This document shows positions 32,846 to 42,587 of a DNA stretch of 64,000 nt, piece after piece. The translations under genes were made by a program, and so were the position numbers. The stretch spans positions 558,001-622,000 of the forward strand of contig NZ_CP073104.1 of NCBI RefSeq assembly GCF_018138145.1, read 5' to 3'. How positions within the stretch are numbered: position 1 is the first letter of the stretch; every line of letters starts with the position of its first letter. The notes beneath the pieces were generated by a model, which did not search any database, was not told the origin of the DNA, and saw nothing but the letters and a program-made list of their open reading frames with translations. This DNA is from Pseudomonas sp. SCA2728.1_7. Lineage in GTDB: Bacteria; Pseudomonadota; Gammaproteobacteria; Pseudomonadales; Pseudomonadaceae.

Positions 32846-33157
32846 TCAGAGAACCGCCACTTCATCGCCGTCAAACGAATAGGTGGCAACTGTGTGCAGG
32901 TTGACGGACCGGTCCAAGACACCCGGCGCACCCGAAGATGCCCCGCACACAGTCACCATTGAGCAGTGCGTCGGACACAGGAGTGCGCGCGCATTGGAGA
33001 GCAATGTGCGTCTTGAATTTTTCAGGCCGTCAAACCCGATCACGAATGAGTCGTGACAGGGCGCGAGGATAGGGAGTGGGGGGAGGGGAGTCAACCGCTG
33101 CAGTCTGCGGGAGTTCTCCGAGATTTCTTGTAGGTGCGAAGCTAAGTGCTTTGGCAT
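32846..33157 (-). other. Leader region of the DUF3077 pair, with possible leader ORF
   Basis: An open frame of 103 codons ends 19 bases before the DUF3077 start. Its last 60 codons look more ordered than a chance frame ('SFVIGFDGLKNSRRTLLSNA', 'VNLHTVATYSFDGDEVAVL'). No good ribosome site is seen. It may be a leader peptide, a structured RNA leader or chance. The rest of 33158-33300 contains only a REP-like pair. Confidence 0.3.
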
Positions 33158-33177
33158 ACCGCCAGTTTTCTCCAGCG

Positions 33178-33242
33178 CAAAAGATCGCAGCCTGCGGCAG
33201 TTCCTAAGTTGAATTGTTTAGGAATTACCGAAGGTTGCGACC
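33178..33242. repeat. Degenerate REP pair
   Basis: 'AAAGATCGCAGCCTGCGGCA' and a decayed inverted partner 'GGAATTACCGAAGGTTGCGA'. Confidence 0.6.
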
Positions 33243-33300
33243 ATTGGATATTTAATTCAGCGATTAAGAAATTGTGGCCTATTCTCGCCTGTGTTTCGGA

Positions 33301-36300
33301 CTATGATGGAGTGTCTGTCCAGCCGATCCCGATTCTATAACCCTGGTTTAGAGTCTCGCGGATGTTTCTCCAAAAAGCGGGTCCCTCATCCCTTTCGATG
33401 TAATAGCTATTAAATCTGTTTACCCAGAAACTTTGATGAAGAGTGGGTTGATTGATCGCTGGAAAAGCGGCCTTAAAAGATGCGAACATGTCGTCGGTTA
33501 ATGGTCTTAGTGAGTTGATCTCACGCCATGTGTGGGCTTGGAGGGGCAACATTCTTGTGGATGTGTTGTGAATAATTCGTACTCCTTCCACTGTCACTTT
33601 GATTCGTTTTTTCTGTCCGCACATGTCTGATACGGTAATGTAAGTTGTACCGTTCCCGGTGCCTTGAATCCGGCCAATGCCTTGTTCAAGTACTGTGGCG
33701 ATTCCGTCGTTGTCTGAGGTGAAGGTATAGGGTGGAGTTCCTTGGTCAGGATACCGATCTGCATAGTCACCCTGATGAAGAGAAGGTACGGTGACATAGA
33801 ACGGATTATGAAATACCCATTTTGGCCCGGTCAGAAATACGTCACGATCGTCGATAATTAATTCTGGTACAGCCCTTACTGTATAAGCCTGCTCCGGAAA
33901 AGCCACTGCCTTTTCAGCATTCGCCACTTTGTCATAGTTCACCTTGAACGTAATCGTCAGCGTAGTTCCATCCTTAAGCTCCCGTAACCATGCAACTAGC
34001 GCAGCTGTCACCAACCCCTCCGCCTGCTGATGCGCCTCACCTGCCCAGAACACGTACTCTACGGGCTTGCCGTTTTTGTCAGTACCGTCATAGCGCAACC
34101 AGATGCACTGGTACAAAGCCTGCAGTAACCATTTGTCGATGCGTAACTGCGCCGAATCTTTCAGTAGTGTTACATCCAGTTCATTGCCGACCGCTCCATC
34201 GATTGATGGCGTCGGCAGATTGTTATCGCCATCAACAATCGCCGCTACATGCAGCGTCGACTCTTTCGAACCCAGCGGTGTTCCATTAAGAGTAACGATG
34301 TAACTGACCTTCACATCTTTATTGCCCAAATTTAACGCAACCAGCAAATTATCCAGCGAAACCTCCAGATCCTGCTGCGCCGTCACGGTTATCGGGCCGA
34401 CGGTTGTGCTGCCTTCACCGGGCGTGCCAGCCCAGGTCACGCTCACCTGTGTACCGACCATGTTCGGGAACGCCCGGACAATCGCGGTCAGTGTGTTTCT
34501 GGCAGCGATGGGCTGAAGGACGTTATTGACAGCTTCCTTGATCTCGGGAGCTTTCAGATCCGGCTTTACCCCGACATTGAACTTCAGCGTATCCGAATAA
34601 CTCGTCCCACCCGCCGCCCACTCGATCTGGTAATCCGCCTCCGCCGTCCCGCCTTCGTTGTCCTTGATCAGTTCGGCCTTGATCGGGAACGGCACAGGCT
34701 GGCCGGCGGTGAAGGAGCTCAGTTTGACCCAGTCGCTGTTTACGCCAGTGTTTGAGCCTCTCCAGAAGCGGGTGACGATGTCGCCAACGGAAGTCTTGAG
34801 GTAGTTCACGGTCAGCGTGGTGCCGTTGGTGTCGGGTGGCAGCATGCCGTCGACTACGCCGTCCACTTGAGGCTCGGGCAATTCCTTGCGTGGTTCGCCG
34901 ATCTGCAGGATGTCGGCGTGGATCGATTCGCGGATGGCGTGGGTCTGGCTGAGTTGGGTCATGGTGCCGAGCACCGAGTCGTCGATCAGCAACTGGTAAT
35001 ACAGCTCCAGTTTTCCGCCAATGATCGCTGTCAGGTGCTGAATGTCGACGATGATCAGCAACGGTTCTTTGGCCTCGTAATCGCCTTGGCTAATCGGCCG
35101 TAATGGCAGGGTCGGCAAGTAGGTACTCAAGTCGGGGCGGGTGCCGAGCCAGAACTGTTTGATCGCCTGGCCGGGCTGGAACGAGGCATCGAACGGTATC
35201 TCGATACGCACCTGTTTCAGATCCGGATCCAGAGGGTCAATGGCGCCTTGCTCCGCATCAAGGGCCACGGGGGCGGCCAGCCGGTGGATCTCGCCGATGG
35301 CGCTGATGAATTGGGTCTTGGATTTCAGTTCGGTTGAGCCGTCGGCCTTCTCCAAGCGGTAAGAGAGAGCAATCTGGGTTTGCACCAACTGGCGCAGTAC
35401 GGCGTTGGGAATATTGGTTTCATGAGTGGTTGGCACGCTGACCAACTTTTCACCACGCACTTCGAGATCAATCGGTTGGCCTTCGCGCGGAGTCCCCCTG
35501 ATTCGCAGGACGGGCCGGTCGCCGACTTTAAACGAGTTGCCTGAGATCCAGACCTGGGCCGTACCGGCGCCGCCGGCCAGTTTATCGACATCCAGCTCAT
35601 TGTTGATGGCCTCCTTGAGCAACGGTGCGACCAATAACGTCGTTTCAAGTGTCACCACCACCCGTTGTTCTCTACTCCAGTCTTCGGAACGGTTGTGGAC
35701 GGGGTCGTAGACCTCGAAGGCTATGGGCATACCTGTAGCGTCGGAGTCGCCGGCTTTTCTTATCGTCTCCTCGGGGATGGTCACGACGAGCGGAGTCGTT
35801 CCGTTTGCCTGCTCCTCGGTCAGCTCCTGGGCTTCGTAGAATATACCGCCACAGGTGAACTGGAGCTTATCGCCGGCGGAAGCGAACGGATAAGGCGGCG
35901 TGCCGTCGCCCTTGCCGAGGGTGACGGGTATGCCGTTTTTGACGTTCTCCATATTGATGCCACCCTCCAAAATCTCCTTGGCGATGGACATGACCAGAGC
36001 TGGATGGCCCGGGGTTTCGCTGTGGTCAGGGCCACCGGGGAGGGTGGTTTTGACCAGCACCTGCATCACTTCCGAGTGTTCGGGCGTACCGCCGAGGCGG
36101 GTGACGGCGTAGGAGATTTTGTGCATACCATCGGGAAAGTGTATGGCCTGCACGAATATTTGCAGCTCGGTGTTGACCTCATCCTTATCAACGATTTTCA
36201 GCCCTATCAGCTGGTCGGAACCCCGCCAGATCCGCAGCGTGTCGCCGATATCCATCGTCCCCCAAGGCCCGGCCTGGCATAGCAGACCCTGACGAGGGAA

Positions 36301-36429
36301 GTTGAGCTTCAGTGCGGCGAGATTGATGCCCCACGTCAGAGGCGTCTGCGTCACCGGACCGGTACGGCCGGGGATTTTGAGCTCCTTGAGCAGTCGCGGG
36401 GCGTTGTTGGATGGGGCGTTGGCGGACAT
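33301..36429 (-). CDS. Large Ig-like-repeat protein of unknown function (1042 aa)
   Basis: ATG 36429 follows GGAG; an in-frame ATG at 36492 is less likely. The protein is built of repeated beta-sandwich modules of about 100-110 residues. Recurring boundaries read 'EIKEAVNNVL', 'SIDGAVGNELDV', 'LKEAINNELDVDKL', 'QVDGVVDGML', with strand pairs like 'TVTVSDM' and 'VSYIVTLNGTPLG'. Near the C-terminus there is a bacterial-Ig-like stretch ('YTFTSDNDGIATVLEQGIGR') and then a distinct 85-residue end domain ('HTWREINSLRPLTDDMF'). There is no signal peptide, lipobox or membrane helix, so it may be cytoplasmic or exported by an unrecognised route. Related proteins are frequent in Pseudomonas; the role is unknown. 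The 3' part has lower G+C than its surroundings. Confidence 0.7.
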   Translation of the reverse strand: MSANAPSNNAPRLLKELKIPGRTGPVTQTPLTWGINLAALKLNFPRQGLLCQAGPWGTMDIGDTLRIWRGSDQLIGLKIVDKDEVNTELQIFVQAIHFPDGMHKISYAVTRLGGTPEHSEVMQVLVKTTLPGGPDHSETPGHPALVMSIAKEILEGGINMENVKNGIPVTLGKGDGTPPYPFASAGDKLQFTCGGIFYEAQELTEEQANGTTPLVVTIPEETIRKAGDSDATGMPIAFEVYDPVHNRSEDWSREQRVVVTLETTLLVAPLLKEAINNELDVDKLAGGAGTAQVWISGNSFKVGDRPVLRIRGTPREGQPIDLEVRGEKLVSVPTTHETNIPNAVLRQLVQTQIALSYRLEKADGSTELKSKTQFISAIGEIHRLAAPVALDAEQGAIDPLDPDLKQVRIEIPFDASFQPGQAIKQFWLGTRPDLSTYLPTLPLRPISQGDYEAKEPLLIIVDIQHLTAIIGGKLELYYQLLIDDSVLGTMTQLSQTHAIRESIHADILQIGEPRKELPEPQVDGVVDGMLPPDTNGTTLTVNYLKTSVGDIVTRFWRGSNTGVNSDWVKLSSFTAGQPVPFPIKAELIKDNEGGTAEADYQIEWAAGGTSYSDTLKFNVGVKPDLKAPEIKEAVNNVLQPIAARNTLTAIVRAFPNMVGTQVSVTWAGTPGEGSTTVGPITVTAQQDLEVSLDNLLVALNLGNKDVKVSYIVTLNGTPLGSKESTLHVAAIVDGDNNLPTPSIDGAVGNELDVTLLKDSAQLRIDKWLLQALYQCIWLRYDGTDKNGKPVEYVFWAGEAHQQAEGLVTAALVAWLRELKDGTTLTITFKVNYDKVANAEKAVAFPEQAYTVRAVPELIIDDRDVFLTGPKWVFHNPFYVTVPSLHQGDYADRYPDQGTPPYTFTSDNDGIATVLEQGIGRIQGTGNGTTYITVSDMCGQKKRIKVTVEGVRIIHNTSTRMLPLQAHTWREINSLRPLTDDMFASFKAAFPAINQPTLHQSFWVNRFNSYYIERDEGPAFWRNIRETLNQGYRIGIGWTDTPS

Positions 36430-36561
36430 GGCGTGGCACTCCGTGGGTTTGAGCGATGGAGTGATTGAACGGCTAAACGGCAGTTTGCGCACCTGTCAGA
36501 TCTGACAGGTGCGGGCTGAAATCCGACGTACGGTACCCATGTTTCCGGCCCTTGGAATAAA

Positions 36562-36593
36562 AAAAGCTCTGCATCTTTCGATACAGAGCTTTT
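36562..36593 (-). terminator. Bidirectional terminator after the phosphoethanolamine transferase gene
   Basis: Stem AAAAGCTCTG / CAGAGCTTTT around CATCTTTCGATA, with A and T runs on either side, about 60 bases beyond the stop at 36652. Confidence 0.85.
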
Positions 36594-36651
36594 CAATGGA
36601 TCAGGCACAACGCACTTCGGTTGCGTTCACCTAGAGAGATCCACAGCAGCT

Positions 36652-38400
36652 TTACTGCTGCGCGACGCCCGCAGGTGCTGCGTCGGGTTTCTTCGGCTTC
36701 ATCAAACTGAAGTCGATCAACGCGCGCTGCTCAGTCTGGTACGGGTCGCCGATCAGCAGTGGACGCACTTTGAAGCTGTCGCTGACCAGGCTCTTGCTGC
36801 GGTCGAGTTCATCGAAGCTCAATCCAGCCAGGTCAGCCCAGGTGTGGATCAGGTGCGAGCTGCTGTACGGACGATCAAGGTCAGCGGCGAAGTTCCAGTC
36901 GTGGCTTTCCTTCCACTTCGGCGACGCCCAAGCCATGAACGGGATGGTGTACATCGGCGCGGTCGGTTTGTTTTCGTTGCGGCCCAGGGTCTTGTGGCCC
37001 ACCGAGTCGAACACGTCTTCACCGTGGTCCGAGAGGTACAGCAGGAAGCCGTTCGGATCGGATTTGGCGTAATCCTTGATCAGGCTCGACACCACGAAGT
37101 CGTTGTACAGCACGGCGTTGTCGTAGCTGTTGTAGGTCGGTACCTGATCATCACGCACACCGGGTGGCACGCCGTTGCGATCCTGAAACTTGTCGAACGT
37201 CGGCGGATAGCGGTACTGGTAGCTCATGTGCGTGCCGAGCAAATGCACGACGATCAGCTTGCGCGGTGCCGCGTCAGCCAGTGCCTTGTTGAACGGCTCG
37301 ATCACATCACCGTCGTACTGCGCGGCGTTCTGGTTGCGGTTGTTGTTCAGGTACACCTGCTCGTCAGCCTGTTCGGAGAAGGTCGTGAGCATGGTGTTGC
37401 GCTTGGTCATGGTCTGCTGGTTGGTGATCCAGAAGGTCTTGTAGCCTGCCTGTTTCATCATGCTGACCAGCGACGGGGTCGACAGGTACAGATCCGGATG
37501 CTCTTCGTCAGCAAAGGTCAGCACCTGCTGCAACGCTTCGATGGTGTACGGGCGAGGGGTGACGACGTTGTCGAACACCGCCAGTTGATCCTTGAGCTTG
37601 TCCAGTTCCGGCGTGGTGCTGCGCTGATAGCCGTAAAGGCTCATGCGCTGACGGTTGGTCGATTCACCGATCACCAGCACCAGGGTCTTCGGTTGGTCGG
37701 CCGAGGCGTCCTTGAGGTTTTTCAGCGGCGGGATCTTGCTGACGTTATGCAGCATGCCCTGCATGTCAGCGAGGGTGTCCAGATAACGGTGATAAGCCAC
37801 AGCCATCTGCCATGGCACTGCAGGCTCGATGCGGGTTTCGAATTTTTCGAAGCCTTGGGCGAACGAACCCATGCGTAGCGTTTGTTTGACCAGTGGATAG
37901 CCAACCACCGCGATCACGATCGCAGCGGCGGCGACCATCGCACGGCCACGGGGCATGTACACCGGGCGCAGGCGGGTCCACAGGAAATACGCGAACGCGG
38001 TATGTGCAAGGAACGCCACCACCATCCACCAGGCAAAGTACTGGGTCATGTACTCGCCGGCTTCAGAGATGTTCGACTCGAACATGATGAAGATGACGCT
38101 TTGCGAGAATTCCTGCTGATAAATGAAGAAATAGCCAAGACTGGCCATCGAGCAGGCCCACAACACCACGCCGATCACGGCGGCGAGGACTTTGGTGCGT
38201 TTGGGGAAGAGCAGCATTGGCGCCAGCCACAGTGCGCTCATGAAGAACGCCTGACGGAAGCCGCTGAAGCCGGAGGTGCCGGTCAGCTGGATCAGCAGTT
38301 GGGTGATACCCGAGAAGTACCAGAAGAATACAAACAGCCAGAGAAGTCCGGCCCAGTCGAAACCTGTCGCAGTCGTTTTGCTGCGTTTGAACAATGCCAT
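36652..38400 (-). CDS. cptA: CptA/EptA-type lipopolysaccharide phosphoethanolamine transferase
   Basis: A 582-residue inner-membrane sulfatase-fold enzyme that moves phosphoethanolamine from phosphatidylethanolamine to lipopolysaccharide. Five hydrophobic helices occupy the first 170 residues; the periplasmic domain starts near 235. 'LVIGESTNRQRMSLYGYQRS' carries the metal ligand Glu246 and the acceptor Thr248. 'YLSDHGEDVFDSVGHKTLG' gives the later metal-binding Asp and His residues. The 'GESTNRQRMSLYGY' form is that of CptA (core heptose) rather than EptA (lipid A, 'GETARA'). Start ATG 38400 has GGAG upstream; an upstream in-frame start at 38445 adds a non-membrane extension. Regulation is not visible. 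The heptose target is inferred from motif type only. Confidence 0.85.
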   Translation of the reverse strand: MALFKRSKTTATGFDWAGLLWLFVFFWYFSGITQLLIQLTGTSGFSGFRQAFFMSALWLAPMLLFPKRTKVLAAVIGVVLWACSMASLGYFFIYQQEFSQSVIFIMFESNISEAGEYMTQYFAWWMVVAFLAHTAFAYFLWTRLRPVYMPRGRAMVAAAAIVIAVVGYPLVKQTLRMGSFAQGFEKFETRIEPAVPWQMAVAYHRYLDTLADMQGMLHNVSKIPPLKNLKDASADQPKTLVLVIGESTNRQRMSLYGYQRSTTPELDKLKDQLAVFDNVVTPRPYTIEALQQVLTFADEEHPDLYLSTPSLVSMMKQAGYKTFWITNQQTMTKRNTMLTTFSEQADEQVYLNNNRNQNAAQYDGDVIEPFNKALADAAPRKLIVVHLLGTHMSYQYRYPPTFDKFQDRNGVPPGVRDDQVPTYNSYDNAVLYNDFVVSSLIKDYAKSDPNGFLLYLSDHGEDVFDSVGHKTLGRNENKPTAPMYTIPFMAWASPKWKESHDWNFAADLDRPYSSSHLIHTWADLAGLSFDELDRSKSLVSDSFKVRPLLIGDPYQTEQRALIDFSLMKPKKPDAAPAGVAQQ

Positions 38401-38611
38401 TCGGCGCTCCAGCTCACTCGTTACAACCACCGCCGGAACATCCATGAAGCCGACGAACGGAGGCCGTACACGCAGGTACGGCCAGAATGGGGCGGAGTAT
38501 TACGAAGAGAATGTGAAAAGTTTGTGAGTTGCCGCTTTTTGGCTTTCGCCAGGCGGGCAGCGGTGCATCATGCCGGGAACAGCGGCGGCCGTTCCCGAAT
38601 CGTGCGGGGGA

Positions 38612-38794
38612 TCAGGCGTGGGGGTGACGCTGAACGACCGGCAAAGGTTGCGGTTGCGCACCCTGGGTCAACAGGCGCAGCTGCGCCAGCTCCTGCTTCA
38701 ACTGGTCGCGTTCGTCTTTCAACTGACGCAATTCATCGCGACGAATCGTCACGTACAGGGTTTGTGGCGGCATTGCTGTGTGTACTGTGCCCAT
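38612..38794 (-). CDS. Small coiled-coil protein (60 aa)
   Basis: ATG 38794 is preceded by GAGGTGAGC, a good ribosome site. Residues 18-42 form a strongly charged heptad pattern ('RRDELRQLKDERDQLKQELA') typical of a two-stranded coiled coil; the tail is rich in Gln and Pro and ends in 'RHPHA'. No signal sequence. It stands alone between the transferase gene and the divergent gnd operon. Function unknown. The 270 bases between it and gnd hold the gnd promoter region, where no clear operator was found. Confidence 0.65.
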   Translation of the reverse strand: MGTVHTAMPPQTLYVTIRRDELRQLKDERDQLKQELAQLRLLTQGAQPQPLPVVQRHPHA

Positions 38795-39067
38795 TGCTCA
38801 CCTCGCAAATGGCGTGCATCAACTGTAGGTCGCGCCCGATTTGGGTCGCTGACTTACTATCGGCGCCGATTTTGATTTCTTTTGCCTGTGAATGGAACTT
38901 TTTTATTTTTCATGGTCGGTGTGTCTTCTGCATGATTCGGGGCGTTATCAGTCTGGATCGGGCACAATGCCCGGAAACTTCATCGCAACGCTCTGGACTA
39001 ACCTCCATCAGTCGCGTTGGGCTATAACCAATGACACACATTTATTTGTAGTAAGGAGCATCAGCAC

Positions 39068-40048
39068 ATGCAACTCGGGATTATTGGACTGGGCCGCATG
39101 GGCGGCAATATTGCGCGACGTCTGATGCTCAACGGTCACACCACCGTTGTTTACGACCGCAATACCGCTTTCATCGATAACCTGGTCGCCGAGGGCTCCA
39201 CCGGCGTCGCCGACTTGCCGGCACTGGTTGCCGGCCTGGCCAAACCGCGCGCGGTCTGGGTCATGCTGCCGGCCGGCGCACCCACCGAAGACACCATCAA
39301 CACCCTGAGCACACTGCTTGAAGCCGGCGATACGATCATCGACGGCGGCAACACCAACTATAAGGATGACATTCGCCGGGCCAAGACCCTGGCCGAAAAA
39401 GGCCTGCACTACATCGACGTCGGTACTTCCGGCGGCGTCTGGGGCCTGGAGCGCGGTTATTGCATGATGATCGGCGGCGACGCTGAAACCGTGCAGCGCC
39501 TCGACCCTCTGTTCGCCGCACTGGCGCCGGGCATGGGTGATATCCCGCGCACCAAGGATCGCAAGTCCGACGACCATCGTGCCGAGCACGGTTACATCCA
39601 CGCCGGTCCTGCCGGTGCCGGGCACTTCGTGAAGATGATTCACAACGGTATCGAGTACGGCATGATGGCCGCGTTCGCCGAGGGCTTCGACATTCTCAAG
39701 ACCAAATCCAGCGAGCGACTGCCGGAAGATCAGCGTTTTGATCTGAACGTGGCTGACATCGCCGAAGTGTGGCGTCGTGGCAGCGTGGTGTCGTCGTGGT
39801 TGCTCGACCTGACCGCCGATGCGCTGGCCAGCGATCCGAAGCTCGACGGTTTCTCCGGCTCTGTTGCCGACAGCGGCGAAGGTCAATGGACCATCGAAGC
39901 GGCCATGGAACAAGCGGTGCCGGTGCCGGTGCTGTCGAACTCGCTGTTCTCGCGCTACCGTTCGCGCGGTCAGGGCACCTTTGGCGACAAGATTCTTTCG
40001 GCCCAGCGCTTCGGCTTCGGCGGCCACGTGGAGACACCGAAGAAATGA
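39068..40048 (+). CDS. gnd: 6-phosphogluconate dehydrogenase, decarboxylating (short form)
   Basis: A 326-residue enzyme converting 6-phosphogluconate to ribulose 5-phosphate, the short tetrameric type found in Pseudomonas, as opposed to the 468-residue NADP form. The nucleotide fold is '[17 protein letters not shown]'. Substrate motifs are '[15 protein letters not shown]', '[20 protein letters not shown]' and '[20 protein letters not shown]' with the catalytic Lys. The Asp after the second strand ('VYDRN') is compatible with NAD preference. Start ATG 39068 follows AAGGAG. It is the first gene of an operon: its stop overlaps the zwf start by four bases. Pseudomonas makes most hexose flow through the Entner-Doudoroff route, so this enzyme gives a pentose branch. 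Confidence 0.93.
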   Translation: MQLGIIGLGRMGGNIARRLMLNGHTTVVYDRNTAFIDNLVAEGSTGVADLPALVAGLAKPRAVWVMLPAGAPTEDTINTLSTLLEAGDTIIDGGNTNYKDDIRRAKTLAEKGLHYIDVGTSGGVWGLERGYCMMIGGDAETVQRLDPLFAALAPGMGDIPRTKDRKSDDHRAEHGYIHAGPAGAGHFVKMIHNGIEYGMMAAFAEGFDILKTKSSERLPEDQRFDLNVADIAEVWRRGSVVSSWLLDLTADALASDPKLDGFSGSVADSGEGQWTIEAAMEQAVPVPVLSNSLFSRYRSRGQGTFGDKILSAQRFGFGGHVETPKK

Positions 40049-41568
40049 CCCATACGATCCGCAGAAAATCCAAGGCAGAACCCGCACCACCGACCACGCT
40101 GTTTTTGTTCGGTGCCCACGGCGACCTGGTCAAGCGCTTGCTGATGCCAGCGCTGTACAACCTCAGTCGCGACGGCTTGCTTGACGAAAATCTGCGGATC
40201 GTTGGCGTTGACCACAACGCCATTACCGATGAGGCCTTCGCGCAGAAGCTTGAAGACTTCATCCGTACCGAAGTGGCGGCGAAGGTCGGCAAGGGCGATC
40301 AGATGCTTGATCCGGCCTTGTGGGCCAAGCTCGCCAAAGGTATCAGCTACGTTCAGGGCGACTTTCTGGACGACAGCACCTATTCAGCCCTGGCGGCGAA
40401 AATCGCCGACAGCGGCACCGGCAATGCGGTGTTCTACCTGGCCACCGCGCCGCGTTTCTTCAGCGAAGTGGTGCGCCGACTCGGTAGCGCCGGTTTGTTG
40501 GAAGAAACCCCTGAAGCGTTCAGAAGGGTGGTGATCGAGAAGCCGTTCGGCTCCGATCTGCAAACCGCTGAAGCGTTGAACGCCTGCTTGCTCAAGGTGA
40601 TGTCCGAGAAGCAGATCTATCGGATCGACCATTATCTGGGCAAGGAAACCGTACAGAACATTCTGGTCAGCCGGTTCTCCAACAGCCTGTTCGAAGCGTT
40701 CTGGAACAATCATTACATCGACCACGTGCAGATCACCGCCGCTGAAACCGTCGGTGTCGAAACCCGTGGCAGTTTTTACGAGCACACCGGCGCACTGCGT
40801 GACATGGTGCCCAATCACCTGTTCCAGTTGCTCGCCATGGTGGCGATGGAACCACCGGCTGCGTTCGGCGCCGATGCGGTGCGCGGCGAGAAGGCCAAAG
40901 TGGTTGGCGCGATTCGTCCGTGGACCACTGAAGAGGCGCGGGCCAACTCGGTTCGCGGCCAGTACAGCGCAGGCGAAGTCGATGGCAAGTCACTGAACGG
41001 TTATCGCCAAGAGCCTAACGTTTCGCCTGAGAGCAGCACCGAAACCTACGTTGCACTGAAGGTGATGATCGACAACTGGCGTTGGGTCGGCGTGCCGTTC
41101 TACCTGCGTACCGGCAAGCGCATGAGTGTGCGCGATACCGAGATCGTCATCTGCTTCAAACCGGCGCCGTATGCGCAATTCCGTGACACCGAAGTCGACG
41201 AATTGCAGCCAACCTATCTGCGTATCCAGATCCAGCCCAACGAAGGCATGTGGTTCGACCTGCTGGCCAAACGGCCGGGGCCGGCGTTGAACATGGCCAA
41301 CATCGAACTGGGTTTTGCCTACAAAGACTTTTTCGAGATGCAGCCGTCGACCGGTTACGAAACCCTGATCTACGACTGCCTGACCGGCGATCAGACGCTG
41401 TTCCAGCGCGCCGACAACATCGAGAACGGCTGGCGCGCGGTGCAACCGTTCCTCGACGCCTGGCAACAGGACGCGAGCGTGCAGACCTATGCCGCCGGTG
41501 AAGACGGCCCGCAAGCCGCCGAAGATCTACTGACTCGCGATGGTCGCGTCTGGCATGGCCTCGGATGA
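40045..41568 (+). CDS. zwf: Glucose-6-phosphate 1-dehydrogenase
   Basis: A 507-residue enzyme oxidising glucose 6-phosphate to 6-phosphogluconolactone. The coenzyme site is '[20 protein letters not shown]' (GxxxDLxK variant), the active-site signature is '[13 protein letters not shown]', and 'RTGKRM' near residue 350 is the usual coenzyme/substrate loop. ATG 40045 overlaps the gnd stop (ATGA), indicating translational coupling, and the stop in turn overlaps the HAD gene start. Pseudomonads usually have two or three zwf genes. This one, paired with gnd rather than with hexR-pgl-eda, is probably the paralogue feeding the pentose-phosphate branch. The long upstream open frame reaching 39769 is only an extension within gnd. 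Confidence 0.93.
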   Translation: MTHTIRRKSKAEPAPPTTLFLFGAHGDLVKRLLMPALYNLSRDGLLDENLRIVGVDHNAITDEAFAQKLEDFIRTEVAAKVGKGDQMLDPALWAKLAKGISYVQGDFLDDSTYSALAAKIADSGTGNAVFYLATAPRFFSEVVRRLGSAGLLEETPEAFRRVVIEKPFGSDLQTAEALNACLLKVMSEKQIYRIDHYLGKETVQNILVSRFSNSLFEAFWNNHYIDHVQITAAETVGVETRGSFYEHTGALRDMVPNHLFQLLAMVAMEPPAAFGADAVRGEKAKVVGAIRPWTTEEARANSVRGQYSAGEVDGKSLNGYRQEPNVSPESSTETYVALKVMIDNWRWVGVPFYLRTGKRMSVRDTEIVICFKPAPYAQFRDTEVDELQPTYLRIQIQPNEGMWFDLLAKRPGPALNMANIELGFAYKDFFEMQPSTGYETLIYDCLTGDQTLFQRADNIENGWRAVQPFLDAWQQDASVQTYAAGEDGPQAAEDLLTRDGRVWHGLG

Positions 41569-42386
41569 GTGACTTGCCGAAACAACCTGTCCGTTTTCTG
41601 CTCAGCGACATGGACGGCACGCTGTTGCTGCCGGATCACACGCTGAGTCAGCGCACCATTGATGCGGTGCGTTCGTTGCGTGAGGCGGGCGTGTTGTTCA
41701 GCCTCGCCACGGGCCGACCGCCGAAAGCCATGCTGCAGCAGATCGAAGCCCTGGGCGTTGATCTGCCGACAGCGGCGTTTAACGGTGGAACCATCGTCAA
41801 TCCGGATGGCAGTTTGCTGGTTGCGCATTACCTGCCGGCGACCACCGCGCTGATTGCGCTGGCCACGTTTGCCGATCAGTCGGATGTGGAGATCTGGGTG
41901 TTCAGCGGCGGTGACTGGCTGCTCAAGGATCCGCACGGGCCGATGGTGCCGCGCGAACAGCATGGCCTCGGTTATCCGCCGGTGGTGGTCGAGAGTTTCG
42001 AGCCGTATCTGGAACGCATCGACAAGATTGTCGCGACCAGTAACAACACTGACCTGTTGATCGAGCTGGAGGCGCAACTGCTGGCCAAGGTCAACGGCAT
42101 GGCGCAGGTATCGCGTTCACAACCGGTGTATCTGGACGTGACAGCGCTGGAGGCCAACAAGGGCACCGCGCTGGCGACCCTGGCCGAGCATCTCGGTATC
42201 CCGCTGGAGCAGACGGCGGCCATCGGCGATGGCGGCAACGACCCGGCGATGTTCCATTGCGCAGGCTTGTCGATCGCCATGGGCCAGGCGGAGGAGGCGG
42301 TGAAACGCCAAGCCGACGTGGTCACAGCGCAGAACACCGAAGACGGCGTAGCCCAAGCGATCGAAAACTACATCCTCCCTCACTGA
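41565..42386 (+). CDS. HAD-superfamily (Cof-type) sugar-phosphate phosphatase
   Basis: A 273-residue HAD phosphatase of the Cof/IIB group. Motif 1 'LLSDMDGTLL' supplies the nucleophile Asp15 and acid/base Asp17, motif 2 is 'FSLATGRPP', and motif 4 'AAIGDGGNDPAMFHCAG' gives the magnesium-binding Asp residues. The large cap between motifs 2 and 3 is typical of phosphosugar substrates. Its start overlaps the zwf stop by four bases, making gnd-zwf-HAD one operon. By position it may act on a pentose-phosphate intermediate or a side product, but the substrate is not known. A single REP element follows the stop. Confidence 0.88.
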   Translation: MSDLPKQPVRFLLSDMDGTLLLPDHTLSQRTIDAVRSLREAGVLFSLATGRPPKAMLQQIEALGVDLPTAAFNGGTIVNPDGSLLVAHYLPATTALIALATFADQSDVEIWVFSGGDWLLKDPHGPMVPREQHGLGYPPVVVESFEPYLERIDKIVATSNNTDLLIELEAQLLAKVNGMAQVSRSQPVYLDVTALEANKGTALATLAEHLGIPLEQTAAIGDGGNDPAMFHCAGLSIAMGQAEEAVKRQADVVTAQNTEDGVAQAIENYILPH

Positions 42387-42401
42387 GACCACCAAAAACC
42401 A

Positions 42402-42436
42402 AATGTGGGAGCGAGCCTGCTCGCGAAAGCGGTGTG
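42402..42436. repeat. Single REP element
   Basis: 'TGTGGGAGCGAGCCTGCTCG' followed by CGAAAGCGGT; no inverted partner nearby. Confidence 0.75.
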
Positions 42437-42440
42437 TCAT

Positions 42441-42560
42441 TCACCTATTTGTCTCTAACACTCCCTCATCGGGCAACAGGTTATCGGCGCTGACGTAGGC
42501 GTAGTCGGTGAGGCCATTGTCGGAATGTTTTTGGGTCAAATCTCGATTCCAGTCGCAGGT
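42441..42560 (-). pseudogene. Possible coding remnant downstream of the DUF6708 genes
   Basis: On the minus strand about 38 codons with protein-like composition end in TGA at 42441 ('NRDLTQKHSDNGLTDYAYVS', 'NLLPDEGVLETNR'). There is no start or ribosome site, and the frame begins after the stop of the DUF6708 gene. It may be the tail of a lost effector or immunity gene. Very tentative. Confidence 0.25.
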
Positions 42561-42587
42561 TTGTCGAGGGAAGAAAAATGAGCAACG

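Noticed and set aside
36844..37878. 344-residue frame opposite the phosphoethanolamine transferase gene
   Set aside because: Antisense shadow of a conserved enzyme; no ribosome site or domain.
39769..40044. Upstream extension of zwf by about 90 codons
   Set aside because: It lies wholly within gnd in another frame; the ATGA overlap at 40045 gives a normal-length zwf.
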